A stretch of DNA of 9,777 nt from Acidisphaera sp035272265 (GCA_035272265.1 DATEQV010000034.1:1-9777), one strand, 5' to 3'; numbered from the stretch's first letter, positions 1 to 7,574 are shown. The notes: generated from the sequence alone by a model not told the origin. Program-made: numbers and translations.

Positions 1-42
1 AACGAGGTCGGACCGTGCCTCGGCGGTCCAGCGGACCCGCAT
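1..42 (-). CDS. RelE/ParE-type toxin, N-terminal fragment (runs off left edge)
   Basis: Fourteen codons are visible, reading MRVRWTAEARSDLV, before the window ends. This opening (a basic short strand, then W-T-x-x-A-x-x-D-L) is characteristic of RelE/ParE family toxins, which act as mRNA interferases or gyrase poisons. The ATG overlaps the stop codon of the upstream antitoxin gene in an ATGA arrangement, as expected for a translationally coupled toxin-antitoxin pair in antitoxin-first order. Only the first strand and start of the first helix can be seen, so neither the toxic mechanism nor intactness can be judged. The family call rests on the short N-terminal signature plus the neighbour. Confidence 0.72.
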   Translation of the reverse strand, partial: MRVRWTAEARSDLV

Positions 43-299
43 CAGTCCGGTTCGGGGGGTGGCAACTCGTGATCGGTCCCTAGGCTTTCAAGCCACGCCT
101 GGATCTTCTCGTCGTCAATCAGGCGACCGGCGTCGACGTCGGCGAGGCCTCGAAGCGTTGCCTGGTGCAAACGCTCCGCCCGGCCCGGGGTGCGGGCGTA
201 CTCGGCGTCGGCCTCCGCGGCGAGTCGGCGCTGCCGTTCCGCCTCGGTTTCCGGCTTAGCCGCAACGGACTGAAGTTTGTTACCGTCCATGACCCGCAC
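42..299 (-). CDS. Antitoxin of a ParE/RelE-type toxin-antitoxin module (CopG-like regulator)
   Basis: This 85-residue, highly charged protein probably neutralises the toxin encoded immediately downstream and may repress the module's promoter. The N-terminal half is a Glu/Arg/Ala-rich predicted helix. The C-terminal third contains GLADVDAGRLIDDEKIQAWL and then SLGTDHELPPP, a tail I recognise from antitoxins annotated as CopG-family regulators next to RelE/ParE toxins. I chose the GTG at 299 because an AAAAGG motif lies five bases upstream. An ATG at 290, giving 82 residues, is the alternative. No classical ribbon-helix-helix N-terminus is evident, so DNA binding is inferred. The stop overlaps the toxin ATG by four bases. 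Confidence 0.72.
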   Translation of the reverse strand: MRVMDGNKLQSVAAKPETEAERQRRLAAEADAEYARTPGRAERLHQATLRGLADVDAGRLIDDEKIQAWLESLGTDHELPPPEPD

Positions 300-348
300 A
301 TAGACCTTTTGACGACCGAAAACCAGCGTTAGTCGGCAACGCCGCGCT

Positions 349-1320
349 TCACGTCAGCAGCACGATCTTGCCCAGATGCGCGTTGGCCCGCATGTGGTCC
401 AGCGCCGCGTTGACCTCGGCGAGCGGGAAGGTGCGGTCGATCGGCAGGCGCAGCGTGCCCGCCGCCACCGCGTCCCACAGGTCGGCGCGCATCACGCGCA
501 CGATCTCGCGGATCTCCTCGACCGAGCGGGTGCGGAACGTCACGCCGACATAGGTGATGCGGCGCAGCGCATGCAGGTCGAAGTCGAACTCGGCGCGCGC
601 GCCGCCCAGCCGGCCGACATTGACGATGCGGCCGCGCACCGCACAGGCGCGCATCGTGGCGTTGGTCATCGCGCCCGACACCTGGTCGACGATCAGGTCC
701 ACGCCGCGGCCGCCGGTCTCCTTCAGCACCACGTCGGGCCAGGCGGGGTTGGTCGTGGCGAGTGCGTGATCGGCGCCGAACTCGCACAGGCGCGCCCGGC
801 GGTCCGGGTTCGTGCTGGTGCCGATCACCGGCACGGCGCCGAGATGCTTGGCGATCTGCAATCCCATCAGCCCGACGCCGGAACTTGCCCCCTGGATCAT
901 CACCGACTGGCCGGCGCGGAACGCGCCGTTGGTGACGATCGCGTCGTGCATCGTGCGCAGCGCCACCGGCAGCGTCGCCGCTTCGGCGAAGTCCATGCCC
1001 TCCGGCATCAGCGTGGCGTAACCGTGATCGCATACCGTGTACTCGGCATAGGTCGCGGGCGTGGCACCCATCACGCGGTCGCCGGGCGCGAATCCTGCCG
1101 CCGCTTCGCCCACGCGCACCACCTCGCCCGCGAACTCGAGGCCGGGGATCGTCCCCGTGCCGCCCATCGCCCCATGCGCGTGGCCGGCGGCGACGCCGAG
1201 ATCGGCGCGGTTGAGCCCGGCCGCGTGCACGCGCACCAATAGCTGGTCGCGGTTCGGCTCCGGGACCGGCACCTCTGCGATGGCGAGGCCACGGCCCGAC
1301 TGCACCACCGCCGCCTTCAT
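349..1320 (-). CDS. Zinc-independent medium-chain NAD(P)H:quinone oxidoreductase-like dehydrogenase
   Basis: This 323-residue protein belongs to the MDR superfamily, quinone oxidoreductase branch, and is likely a cytosolic NAD(P)H-dependent reductase of quinones or enoyl/enone substrates. The GroES-like N-terminal domain (about residues 1-120) carries AAGLNRADL near 33-41, the form seen in PIG3/QOR proteins. This position lacks the catalytic zinc cysteine of alcohol dehydrogenases, and no structural-zinc cysteine cluster follows. The Rossmann domain shows GASSGVG at 144-150, the AxxGxxG-type nucleotide-binding loop, then a typical C-terminus (H-x-x-R-A-N-A-H-x-G-K-I-V-L). Length is normal for the family. 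Its ATG overlaps the thioesterase stop (ATGA, 1317-1320), so the two are co-translated. The true substrate cannot be read from sequence. Confidence 0.9.
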   Translation of the reverse strand: MKAAVVQSGRGLAIAEVPVPEPNRDQLLVRVHAAGLNRADLGVAAGHAHGAMGGTGTIPGLEFAGEVVRVGEAAAGFAPGDRVMGATPATYAEYTVCDHGYATLMPEGMDFAEAATLPVALRTMHDAIVTNGAFRAGQSVMIQGASSGVGLMGLQIAKHLGAVPVIGTSTNPDRRARLCEFGADHALATTNPAWPDVVLKETGGRGVDLIVDQVSGAMTNATMRACAVRGRIVNVGRLGGARAEFDFDLHALRRITYVGVTFRTRSVEEIREIVRVMRADLWDAVAAGTLRLPIDRTFPLAEVNAALDHMRANAHLGKIVLLT

Positions 1321-1817
1321 GCCCGCACCCCCGAGCCGAGCGGCATCGCGATGCGCCGCCCGACCCAGTCCGGCACCGGCGGGCGGGCGAGCAAGGCCTC
1401 GTCGATCGCCGCCATGCGGTCGATCGGGAACGGCGCGGTGCGCCGCGCGGTCATGTCAACGTGCAAGGACATCAACTCCTGTGTCGCCGCGCGCCAGCCT
1501 TCGGTCGCGTGGTGCATCGCATGGGCGAAATGCAGCCGCTTGGCGTCGGCGTCGATCAGGAACGCCTCGACGCGCAGCGGATCGCCGACATGCACCTCGC
1601 GCTCGTAGAGCGTGTGGGTTTCGACGGCGAACATCGAGCAGTGGCCCTGGCCGACGTAATGCGCGCCGATGCCGAGCGTGTCGAACAGCACGTCGGTCGC
1701 GTGGTCGAACACCAGCACGTAATAGGCGAGGTTCATGTGGCCGTTGTAGTCGATCCATTCCGGCCGCACCGTCTCGTAGTGCAGCACGGCGGCGCGGCGG
1801 GCGGGATCTGCGGTCAT
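1317..1817 (-). CDS. Hot-dog fold acyl-CoA thioesterase (4HBT-like)
   Basis: This 166-residue protein probably hydrolyses an acyl-CoA thioester. The segment WIDYNGHMNLAYY at about residues 21-33 is the 4-hydroxybenzoyl-CoA-thioesterase-like catalytic loop, with D23 in the position of the catalytic Asp and a following long helix. The rest (TLYEREVHVGDPL and the FAHAMHH strand) fits a single hot-dog domain. It resembles the thioesterases associated with carnitine/betaine degradation (CdhB-like), but this is a resemblance, not an assignment. I chose the ATG at 1817. The open frame extends about 100 codons further upstream, but that extension is low-complexity, lies antisense to the MFS gene and is not part of the fold. 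No clear ribosome binding site is seen. It is first in a unit with the downstream oxidoreductase. Confidence 0.87.
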   Translation of the reverse strand: MTADPARRAAVLHYETVRPEWIDYNGHMNLAYYVLVFDHATDVLFDTLGIGAHYVGQGHCSMFAVETHTLYEREVHVGDPLRVEAFLIDADAKRLHFAHAMHHATEGWRAATQELMSLHVDMTARRTAPFPIDRMAAIDEALLARPPVPDWVGRRIAMPLGSGVRA

Positions 1818-1896
1818 CGCGGTGTCGTCACGTGTTGGGGGGCCATGCGTCCCGCCACCTTGCTGGCCCATGCGCGGGCGGGTCAAGCTGGTCCTC
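1818..1896. promoter_or_regulatory. Divergent intergenic region between thioesterase and MFS genes
   Basis: These 79 bases separate two diverging genes and should hold promoters for both. On the minus strand a TTGACC (-35-like, 1881-1886) is present, but I see no convincing -10 at the right distance, and there is no good sigma-70 pair on the plus strand. A CACGTG palindrome lies near 1830. No regulator gene is adjacent. The assignment rests on gene orientation only. Confidence 0.35.
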
Positions 1897-3318
1897 ATGG
1901 CGGACGCGATCGAGACCGGCGCGACGGCTGCCGGCATGCCGGCTGGCGTCCGGGCGCCGGCCGACGGGTTGCCGCAGCCGGCGCGGGCCTGGGCCATGCT
2001 CGGCTGTTCGATCGCGGTGGGCATGTCGGTGCTGGACGCCGCCATCGCCAACATCGCGCTGCCGGCGATCGCGGCGGACGTGCACGCCGATCCGGCGGCG
2101 TCCGTCTGGGTGGTCAACGCCTACCAGCTCGCGATGGTGGTCAGCATCCTGAGCTTCGCCGCACTCGGCGACCGGCTCGGCTACCGGCGCGTCTTCCTGT
2201 TCGGCGTGGCGGTGTTCACCGCCGGCTCGCTCGGCTCGGCCCTGTCGAGCACGCTGCCCACGCTGGTTGCGGCGCGGACGGTGCAGGGCCTCGGCGCGGC
2301 CGGGATCTCGAGCGTGAACACCGCGCTGGTGCGCTTCGCCTATCCGCGCGCGCGCCTTGGCCAGGGCATCAGCATCATCACGCTGACCGTGGCGCTGTCG
2401 GCGGCGGCGGGGCCGACGGTGGCTGCCGCGATCCTGGCGGTGGCGAGCTGGCCGTGGCTGTTCGCGGTCAACGTGCCGTTCGGCATCCTGTGCTTCGCGC
2501 TGGCGCAGTGGGCGGCCCCCTACACGCCGCGCGGCCGGTACCGGTTCGACTGGCGCGCGGGGGTCCTGAACGCCTTGACCTTCGGAGCGCTGGTGCTGGG
2601 GATCGACGCGCTGGGCGAGGGCGGCCTGACGACGGCGGCTGTCATCGAGTTCGCCGTCGCCTTGGTCGCCGGGATCGCCCTGGTGCGGCGCGAGTTGCGG
2701 CGGCCCGCGCCGCTGCTGCCGATCGACCTGATGCGCATTCCGCTGTTCGCGCTGTCGGTCGTCACCTCGATCTGCTCGTATTCGGCGCAGACGATCGCCT
2801 ACGTGGCGCTGCCGTTCTATTTCGAGGCGGCGGCGGGCCTGTCGCAGGTGCAAACGGGGCTGCTGATCACGCCCTGGCCGCTGGTGGTGGTGTTCGTAGC
2901 GCCCGTGGCGGGGCGGCTTTCCGACCGCTATCCCGTCGCCATCCTGGGCGGCATCGGCATGACGCTGATGTGCGCGGGTCTGGCGCTGCTGTGGGTCGCG
3001 CCGGTGGGTGCGCCGGGATGGAACATCGCGTGGCGGATGGCGCTCGCGGGGTGCGGGTTCGGCTTCTTCCAGACGCCCAACAACCGCGCGCTGATCACCA
3101 GCGCGCCGCCCGACCGCAGCGGCGCTGCCAGCGGCATGGTGTCGGCGGCGCGGCTGCTCGGGCAGTCGATCGGCGCCGCACTCGTTGCCGTCGCCTTCGG
3201 CCTGCTGCACCCGAGCGTGAAGCTTGGCGCAGAGCTCGCGCTGCTGATCGCCGCCGGGTTCGCCGCGGTCGGCGCGGTGAGCAGCTTCCTGCGGCTGGGC
3301 GCGACGCGAGCGCCCTGA
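1897..3318 (+). CDS. MFS drug/metabolite exporter, DHA2 (EmrB/QacA-like) family
   Basis: This 473-residue inner-membrane protein is rich in hydrophobic segments and consistent with the 14-helix proton-coupled DHA2 exporters. The first helix contains LDAAIANIALP (46-56), the D1 motif of this family. GDRLGYRR (91-98) is the loop 2-3 motif A, and RTVQGLGAAG (127-136) is motif B with its membrane Arg. The antiporter motif C region reads SAAAGPTVAAA (168-177 or so), with the usual Gly-Gly replaced by Ala-Ala. I chose the ATG at 1897, which gives a 30-residue cytosolic lead before helix 1. The frame stays open to 1822, but the extra residues look non-coding. There is no clear ribosome binding site. 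No membrane-fusion partner (EmrA-like) is nearby. The substrate is unknown; the divergent thioesterase/reductase pair may or may not be related. Confidence 0.9.
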   Translation: MADAIETGATAAGMPAGVRAPADGLPQPARAWAMLGCSIAVGMSVLDAAIANIALPAIAADVHADPAASVWVVNAYQLAMVVSILSFAALGDRLGYRRVFLFGVAVFTAGSLGSALSSTLPTLVAARTVQGLGAAGISSVNTALVRFAYPRARLGQGISIITLTVALSAAAGPTVAAAILAVASWPWLFAVNVPFGILCFALAQWAAPYTPRGRYRFDWRAGVLNALTFGALVLGIDALGEGGLTTAAVIEFAVALVAGIALVRRELRRPAPLLPIDLMRIPLFALSVVTSICSYSAQTIAYVALPFYFEAAAGLSQVQTGLLITPWPLVVVFVAPVAGRLSDRYPVAILGGIGMTLMCAGLALLWVAPVGAPGWNIAWRMALAGCGFGFFQTPNNRALITSAPPDRSGAASGMVSAARLLGQSIGAALVAVAFGLLHPSVKLGAELALLIAAGFAAVGAVSSFLRLGATRAP

Positions 3319-3326
3319 CAGCGACG

Positions 3327-3347
3327 CGGCACCGGCCTACGGTGCCG
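3327..3347 (+). repeat. 8-bp inverted repeat hairpin between MFS and M20 genes
   Basis: CGGCACCG and CGGTGCCG form a perfect 8-bp stem with a 5-base loop, nine bases after the MFS stop. No T-run follows, so it is not a classical intrinsic terminator. It may end or shield the MFS transcript, or lie in the leader of the downstream operon. Confidence 0.5.
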
Positions 3348-3370
3348 GATCGCACACGGAGAACGGGTGA

Positions 3371-4672
3371 ATGAACGACGACCTGCTGCCGGTCGACACA
3401 GGTGCCGGACGGGCGATCCTGGAGGCGGTGGACTTGCTGCAGGACGAGGCGGTGGCGCTGCTGACACGCCTCGTGCGCGATCAGAGCACGCTCGGGCACG
3501 AGCGCGGCTGCCTCGACGACATGGCCGACGTCTATCGCGCAAGCGGCCTCGACCCGTTCCCGGTGCCGGTGGACGTGCAGGCGCTGGCCGACAAGCCGGG
3601 CTTCTCGCCGCCGCTGATCGGCTACGAGGGCCGCGACAACGTCGCCGCCATCCATCGGTGCGAGCAGCCGAAGGGCCGCTCGCTGCTGCTGCAGGGCCAT
3701 GTCGACGTGGTGCCCGAGGGTGCGGCCGACCTGTGGACGTCGCCGCCCTACGAGCCCGAGATCCGCGACGGACGCATGTACGGGCGCGGCGCGGCCGACA
3801 TGAAGGCCGGCATCGTTGCGTATGTCACCGCCTTCGCCGCGATCCGCCAGGCCGGGCTGCTGCCGGCCGCCGACGTGCAGTTCGCCGCGGTGATCGAGGA
3901 GGAGTGCACCGGCAACGGCGCGCTCGCGGTGATGCACGCGCTGCCCAAGCCCGACGCCTGCCTGATCCCCGAACCCGGCCCCGGCTATCCGGCGCTGTAC
4001 GTCGCCGAGGTCGGCGTGGTCTGGGCCTGGGTCACGATCACCGGCAAGCCGGCGCATGTGCGCGAGATGCATGCCGGGGTGAACGCGATCGAGGCACCCT
4101 ATGTCGTCGTCGAGCGCTTCCGCGCGTACGAGGCGCAGATGAACCGGGCCGAGCATCGCCACCCGGCCTTCGCCGCCGAGAACCACCCGATCAACGTCAA
4201 CCTGGGCACGATCGAGGGCGGCGAGTGGAACAGCTCGGTGCCGACGCGTGCGAAGGTCGGTTTCCGTGTCGGGCTGATGCCGGGCCACGCGGCGTCCGAC
4301 GTGAAAGGTGAGATCGAGGCGCTGGTGGACGAGGCCCGACGGGATCCGCGCCTCGCCCGCGCGAAGCTCGACCTGTCGTTCGGCGGATTTATCGCGGACG
4401 GCGCGATCTTCCCGCCCGAGCAGCCGATCAGCCGCGCGATCAGCCGGCTGCACGCCGACGTCACCGGCAGCGCGCTGCGCCACTACACCGCGCTCGGCCT
4501 GACCGACGCGCGGTTCTACACGCTGTACCAGGGCACGCAGGCGACCTGCTACGGGCCGGATTCGGAGAACATCCACGGCATCGACGAGAGCGTGGGGCTG
4601 GCCTCCCTGCGCGACGTGACCAAGGTGATCGCGCTGACGATCGCGGGGTGGTGCGGATTGGAACCCGCGTGA
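3371..4672 (+). CDS. M20 family metallopeptidase (ArgE/DapE-like deacylase)
   Basis: This 433-residue cytosolic zinc hydrolase of the M20 family cleaves an amide bond in an N-acyl amino acid or small peptide. All di-zinc site positions are visible: H110 and D112 in GHVDVVPEG, D143 (bridging) in GRGAADMKAG, the E176-E178 run in IEEECTGNG (catalytic base plus ligand), E201 in IPEPG, and H402 in NIHGIDES near the C-terminus. The dimerisation/lid domain lies between roughly 215 and 330. A GGAGAA motif about eight bases before the ATG supports the start. The stop overlaps the sdaA GTG (GTGA, 4669-4672), so the two are probably co-translated, suggesting the product amino acid could be, or could lead to, serine. 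It is longer than ArgE or DapE themselves and fits the 'ArgE/DapE family deacylase' group, whose substrates are mostly unknown. Confidence 0.92.
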   Translation: MNDDLLPVDTGAGRAILEAVDLLQDEAVALLTRLVRDQSTLGHERGCLDDMADVYRASGLDPFPVPVDVQALADKPGFSPPLIGYEGRDNVAAIHRCEQPKGRSLLLQGHVDVVPEGAADLWTSPPYEPEIRDGRMYGRGAADMKAGIVAYVTAFAAIRQAGLLPAADVQFAAVIEEECTGNGALAVMHALPKPDACLIPEPGPGYPALYVAEVGVVWAWVTITGKPAHVREMHAGVNAIEAPYVVVERFRAYEAQMNRAEHRHPAFAAENHPINVNLGTIEGGEWNSSVPTRAKVGFRVGLMPGHAASDVKGEIEALVDEARRDPRLARAKLDLSFGGFIADGAIFPPEQPISRAISRLHADVTGSALRHYTALGLTDARFYTLYQGTQATCYGPDSENIHGIDESVGLASLRDVTKVIALTIAGWCGLEPA

Positions 4673-6030
4673 TCAGCATCTTCGACCTGTTCAAGATCGG
4701 CATCGGACCGTCGTCCTCGCACACGGTCGGGCCGATGAAGGCGGCGGCTTCGTTCGCCGCGCGCGCCGCATCGCGACCCGAGGTCGCGCGCCTGCAGGTG
4801 CGATTGTTCGGCTCGCTCGCCTGGACCGGGCGCGGGCACGAGACGGACCGTGCGGTGATCCTGGGCCTCGCCGGCGCGCAACCCGCGACGATCGATCCCG
4901 ACGACGCCATCGCGATCGTCGCCCGCGCGCGCGAGGCGCACCGGCTCGCGCTGGCCGGCGTGCGCGAGATCGCCTTCGATCCCGAGGCGGACATCGTGTT
5001 CGACTTCACCACCGAAGCGCCGCGCCACCCCAACACGCTCGCCTTTGCCGCGCTCGATTCCGCCGGGGCGGCGGTGTTCGAGGAGCGCTGGTGCTCGGTC
5101 GGCGGCGGCTTCGTCGTGCCCGAAGCCGAGGTCGGCATGGCCGATCCGAGGCCGAAGTCGGTGCCGTACCCGTACGCGTCGGGCGACGCGCTGCTGCGGA
5201 TCGGGCGCGAGACCCACCTGTCCATCGCCGAGATCGTGCTGGCCAACGAGACCGCGTTGCGGCCTGACGCGGAGGTGCGGATCCATATCGCGCAGGTGGC
5301 CGCGACGATGATGCAGGCGATCGAGCGCGGCGCGCGCGCCGACGGCGAGCTTCCCGGCGGGCTGCACGTGCGCCGCCGTGCGGCGTCGATCCGCGCCGGG
5401 ATGGAGCGCGACCGGCTGCGCAACACGCGCCCCGCGCACGAGGTGATGGACCGCGTCAGCCTGTACGCCATCGCCGTCAACGAGGAGAACGCGGCCGGCG
5501 GGCGCATCGTCACGGCACCCACCAACGGTGCCGCGGGCGTGGTGCCGGCGGTGCTGCGCTACTGCCGCGACGAACGGCCCGAGACCATCGATGCCGACAC
5601 CGCCGCCTTCCTGCTCACCGCCACCGCGGTAGGCGGCCTGTTCAAGCTGAACGCCTCGATCTCCGGCGCCGAGGTCGGCTGCCAGGGCGAGGTGGGCGTG
5701 GCGTGCTCGATGGCGGCGGCGGGGCTGTGCGCGGCGCTCGGCGGCAGCAATGCGCAGATCGAGAACGCCGCCGAGATCGGCATGGAGCACCATCTCGGCA
5801 TGACCTGCGATCCGGTCGGCGGGCTGGTGCAGATCCCGTGCATCGAGCGCAACGCGTTCGGCGCGGTCAAGGCGATCGCCGCCGCCTCGCTCGCGCTGCG
5901 CGGCGACGGCACGCACCGCGTCTCGCTCGATCAGGTGATCGCCACGATGCGCCAGACCGGGGCGGACATGCAGAGCAAATACAAGGAGACCTCGCTCGGC
6001 GGTCTCGCGGTGAACTGGACCGAGTGCTGA
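4669..6030 (+). CDS. sdaA: L-serine ammonia-lyase, single-chain iron-sulfur type
   Basis: This enzyme deaminates L-serine to pyruvate and ammonia in the cytosol with an oxygen-sensitive [4Fe-4S] cluster. The 453 residues start at a GTG at 4669 that overlaps the M20 stop; this start gives the family N-terminus ISIFDLFKIGIGPSSSHT. An upstream GTG at 4648 adds seven atypical residues. The beta (regulatory/substrate-binding) domain occupies roughly 1-160 and the alpha (catalytic) domain about 185-450. Cluster cysteines are C338, C380 and C391, with spacings of 42 and 11. The final residue is C453, 62 after C391, which corresponds to the C-terminal tail cysteine that caps the cluster in the Legionella enzyme. 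All key residues are therefore present and the length matches E. coli SdaA. A 19-base gap leads to the hydrolase gene. Confidence 0.97.
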   Translation: MISIFDLFKIGIGPSSSHTVGPMKAAASFAARAASRPEVARLQVRLFGSLAWTGRGHETDRAVILGLAGAQPATIDPDDAIAIVARAREAHRLALAGVREIAFDPEADIVFDFTTEAPRHPNTLAFAALDSAGAAVFEERWCSVGGGFVVPEAEVGMADPRPKSVPYPYASGDALLRIGRETHLSIAEIVLANETALRPDAEVRIHIAQVAATMMQAIERGARADGELPGGLHVRRRAASIRAGMERDRLRNTRPAHEVMDRVSLYAIAVNEENAAGGRIVTAPTNGAAGVVPAVLRYCRDERPETIDADTAAFLLTATAVGGLFKLNASISGAEVGCQGEVGVACSMAAAGLCAALGGSNAQIENAAEIGMEHHLGMTCDPVGGLVQIPCIERNAFGAVKAIAAASLALRGDGTHRVSLDQVIATMRQTGADMQSKYKETSLGGLAVNWTEC

Positions 6031-6049
6031 CAACAACGGGAGACGCAGA

Positions 6050-6853
6050 ATGCCCTACGCCGAGGTGAACGGCCAGCGCCTGTATTACGCGGACACCGGA
6101 CGGCCGGCGGGCGGCAGCGACGTCGCGTTGGTGTTCTCGCACGGGCTGCTGATGGACCACACGATGTTCGCGCCACAGGTCGAGGCGTTCTCGGCCCGGT
6201 ACCGCTGCGTGACCTGGGACCAGCGCTGCCACGGGCAGACGGCAAACGAGCAACCTGCGCCGTTCAGCTACTACGACTCCGCCAACGACGTCGTCACGTT
6301 GTGCGCGCATCTCGGCGTCGGTCGCGCCGTGCTCGCCGGCATGTCGCAGGGCGGCTTCCTGTCGATGCGCGCAGCCCTGACGCAGCCGGACGCGGTGGAG
6401 GCGCTGATCCTGATCGACACCCAGGCGGGGCAGGAGGATCCGGCGAAGATGCCGTTCTACCAGCAACTGATCGAGGGCTGGGTCACCAGCGGCCTGTCGG
6501 ACCAGGCGGCGCAGATCGTCGCGAGCATCATCATGGGCGAGGACTGGCACGGAACGCCGGAATGGATCGCGAAGTGGCGGCAGTGGACGCCGCCCAACCT
6601 GCTCGCCGCCTTCGCGTGTCTTGCCGAGCGCGACGACATCCACGACCGGCTGTTCGAGATCAACGTGCCCGCGCTGGTGATCCACGGCGAGGCCGACGTG
6701 GCGATCCCGCTGTCCAAGGCCGAGGCGCTCGCCGAAGGTTTACCGCAGGCCGAACTCGCGGTGATCCCGGGCGCGGGGCATGCCGCGAACCTGACGCATC
6801 CCGAACCGGTCAACGCGGCGATCCAGGCGTTTCTGTCGCGGCTGCAGCCGTAG
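6050..6853 (+). CDS. Alpha/beta-fold hydrolase
   Basis: This 267-residue cytosolic hydrolase has a complete Ser-Asp-His triad: S99 in the nucleophile elbow GMSQGG, D216 in HGEADVAIP, and H244 in GAGHAANLTHPE. An oxyanion-hole HG occurs in VFSHGLLMDH, and the WDQRCHG strand-loop is typical of the group that includes 3-oxoadipate enol-lactonase-like and haloperoxidase-like esterases. A cap region lies around 120-200. A GGGAG (6038-6042) seven bases before the ATG is a good ribosome binding site and fixes the start. There is no signal peptide. It is third in the operon, 19 bases after sdaA and four bases before the SRAP gene. The family is too broad to name the substrate; an ester, lactone or amide are all possible. 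Confidence 0.92.
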   Translation: MPYAEVNGQRLYYADTGRPAGGSDVALVFSHGLLMDHTMFAPQVEAFSARYRCVTWDQRCHGQTANEQPAPFSYYDSANDVVTLCAHLGVGRAVLAGMSQGGFLSMRAALTQPDAVEALILIDTQAGQEDPAKMPFYQQLIEGWVTSGLSDQAAQIVASIIMGEDWHGTPEWIAKWRQWTPPNLLAAFACLAERDDIHDRLFEINVPALVIHGEADVAIPLSKAEALAEGLPQAELAVIPGAGHAANLTHPEPVNAAIQAFLSRLQP

Positions 6854-6857
6854 CGCG

Positions 6858-7541
6858 ATGTGCGGGCGCTACGCGGCGTTCCTGCCGGCCGAGGCGATCG
6901 CGGCGATCTTCGGCACGACCAACCCGCCGCCGAACTTCCCGCCGTCGTGGAACCTGGCACCCACGCAGCAGGCGCCCGCCGTGCGCCGGCATCCGGAATC
7001 GGGCGAGCGGCACCTCGACCTTCTGACCTGGGGCCTCGTGCCGCACTTCACCAAGGACCTCGCGACGGCGCGCAAGCCGATCAACGCGCGCGCCGAGACC
7101 GTCGCGTCCTCGGGCATGTTCAAGGGCGCGTTTGCTCAGCGCCGCTGCATCGTGCCGGCGGACGCTTTCTACGAATGGCGCGCGGGCGCGGACGGCAAGC
7201 AGCCCTACGCGGTGGCGCGCCGCGACGGCGACCCGATGGCCTTCGCGGGGTTGTGGGAGGGTTGGCGTGCGCCGGACGGCGGCGTGCTGCGCACGTTCGT
7301 CATCATCACGACGAACGCCAACGCGGTGCTGCGCGAGCTGCACGAGCGCATGCCGGTGGTGCTGGAGAAGCCGGACTGGCCGTTATGGCTGGGCGAGAGC
7401 GCGGGCGATGCGGCGGCGCTGCTGCATCCGGCGCCGGATGATGTGCTGCGCGCGTGGCCGGTCGGCCGTGCTGTCGGCAACGTGAAGCGCAACAGCCCCG
7501 ACCTGCTTCAGCCTGCCGGTGATCTTGGTGTCAGCGTATGA
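6858..7541 (+). CDS. SRAP-domain DNA-protein crosslink protein (YedK/HMCES family)
   Basis: This 227-residue protein is a single SRAP domain. Family members cap abasic sites in single-stranded DNA by a thiazolidine crosslink through the N-terminal cysteine exposed after Met removal. The catalytic set is present: C2 in MCGRY, N76 in PINARAET, E106 in DAFYEW, and H162 in LHERMP. The length equals E. coli YedK. The start is unambiguous because C2 must follow Met1. The gene starts four bases after the hydrolase stop, without an obvious Shine-Dalgarno, so translation probably depends on the upstream gene. Its position at the end of a catabolic operon says little about function. No SOS-type operator is visible, and none would be expected inside the operon. 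Confidence 0.96.
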   Translation: MCGRYAAFLPAEAIAAIFGTTNPPPNFPPSWNLAPTQQAPAVRRHPESGERHLDLLTWGLVPHFTKDLATARKPINARAETVASSGMFKGAFAQRRCIVPADAFYEWRAGADGKQPYAVARRDGDPMAFAGLWEGWRAPDGGVLRTFVIITTNANAVLRELHERMPVVLEKPDWPLWLGESAGDAAALLHPAPDDVLRAWPVGRAVGNVKRNSPDLLQPAGDLGVSV

Positions 7542-7542
7542 G

Positions 7543-7574
7543 TCACGGCCCCGGCGATGCCGCTCTCGCCGTGA
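7543..7574 (+). terminator. Possible transcription-end hairpin after the SRAP gene
   Basis: TCACGGC (7543-7549) and GCCGTGA (7568-7574) are perfect 7-bp inverted arms, starting two bases after the SRAP stop. The 18-base loop can form an inner CGGC-GAT-GCCG stem. No T-run follows, so intrinsic termination is uncertain. Confidence 0.25.

Noticed and set aside
349..1320. Zinc-dependent alcohol dehydrogenase
   Set aside because: The catalytic cysteine position is Asn-Arg (GLNRADL) and the structural-zinc cysteine lobe is absent, so the zinc-independent branch fits.
1818..2117. 100-residue N-terminal extension of the thioesterase
   Set aside because: It lies antisense to the MFS gene, is low-complexity Ala/Ser/Thr, and single-domain thioesterases start close to the ATG at 1817.
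1461..3374. Very long plus-strand open frame (637 codons) across the thioesterase and MFS genes
   Set aside because: An Arg/Gly/Ala-rich frame shadow typical of GC-rich DNA. It has no domains, and the real genes there show full motif sets.
3095..6036. Long minus-strand open frames (3095-4576 and 4549-6036)
   Set aside because: They are antisense to the M20 and sdaA genes, His/Arg/Asp-rich, without motifs; the sense frames carry intact catalytic residues.
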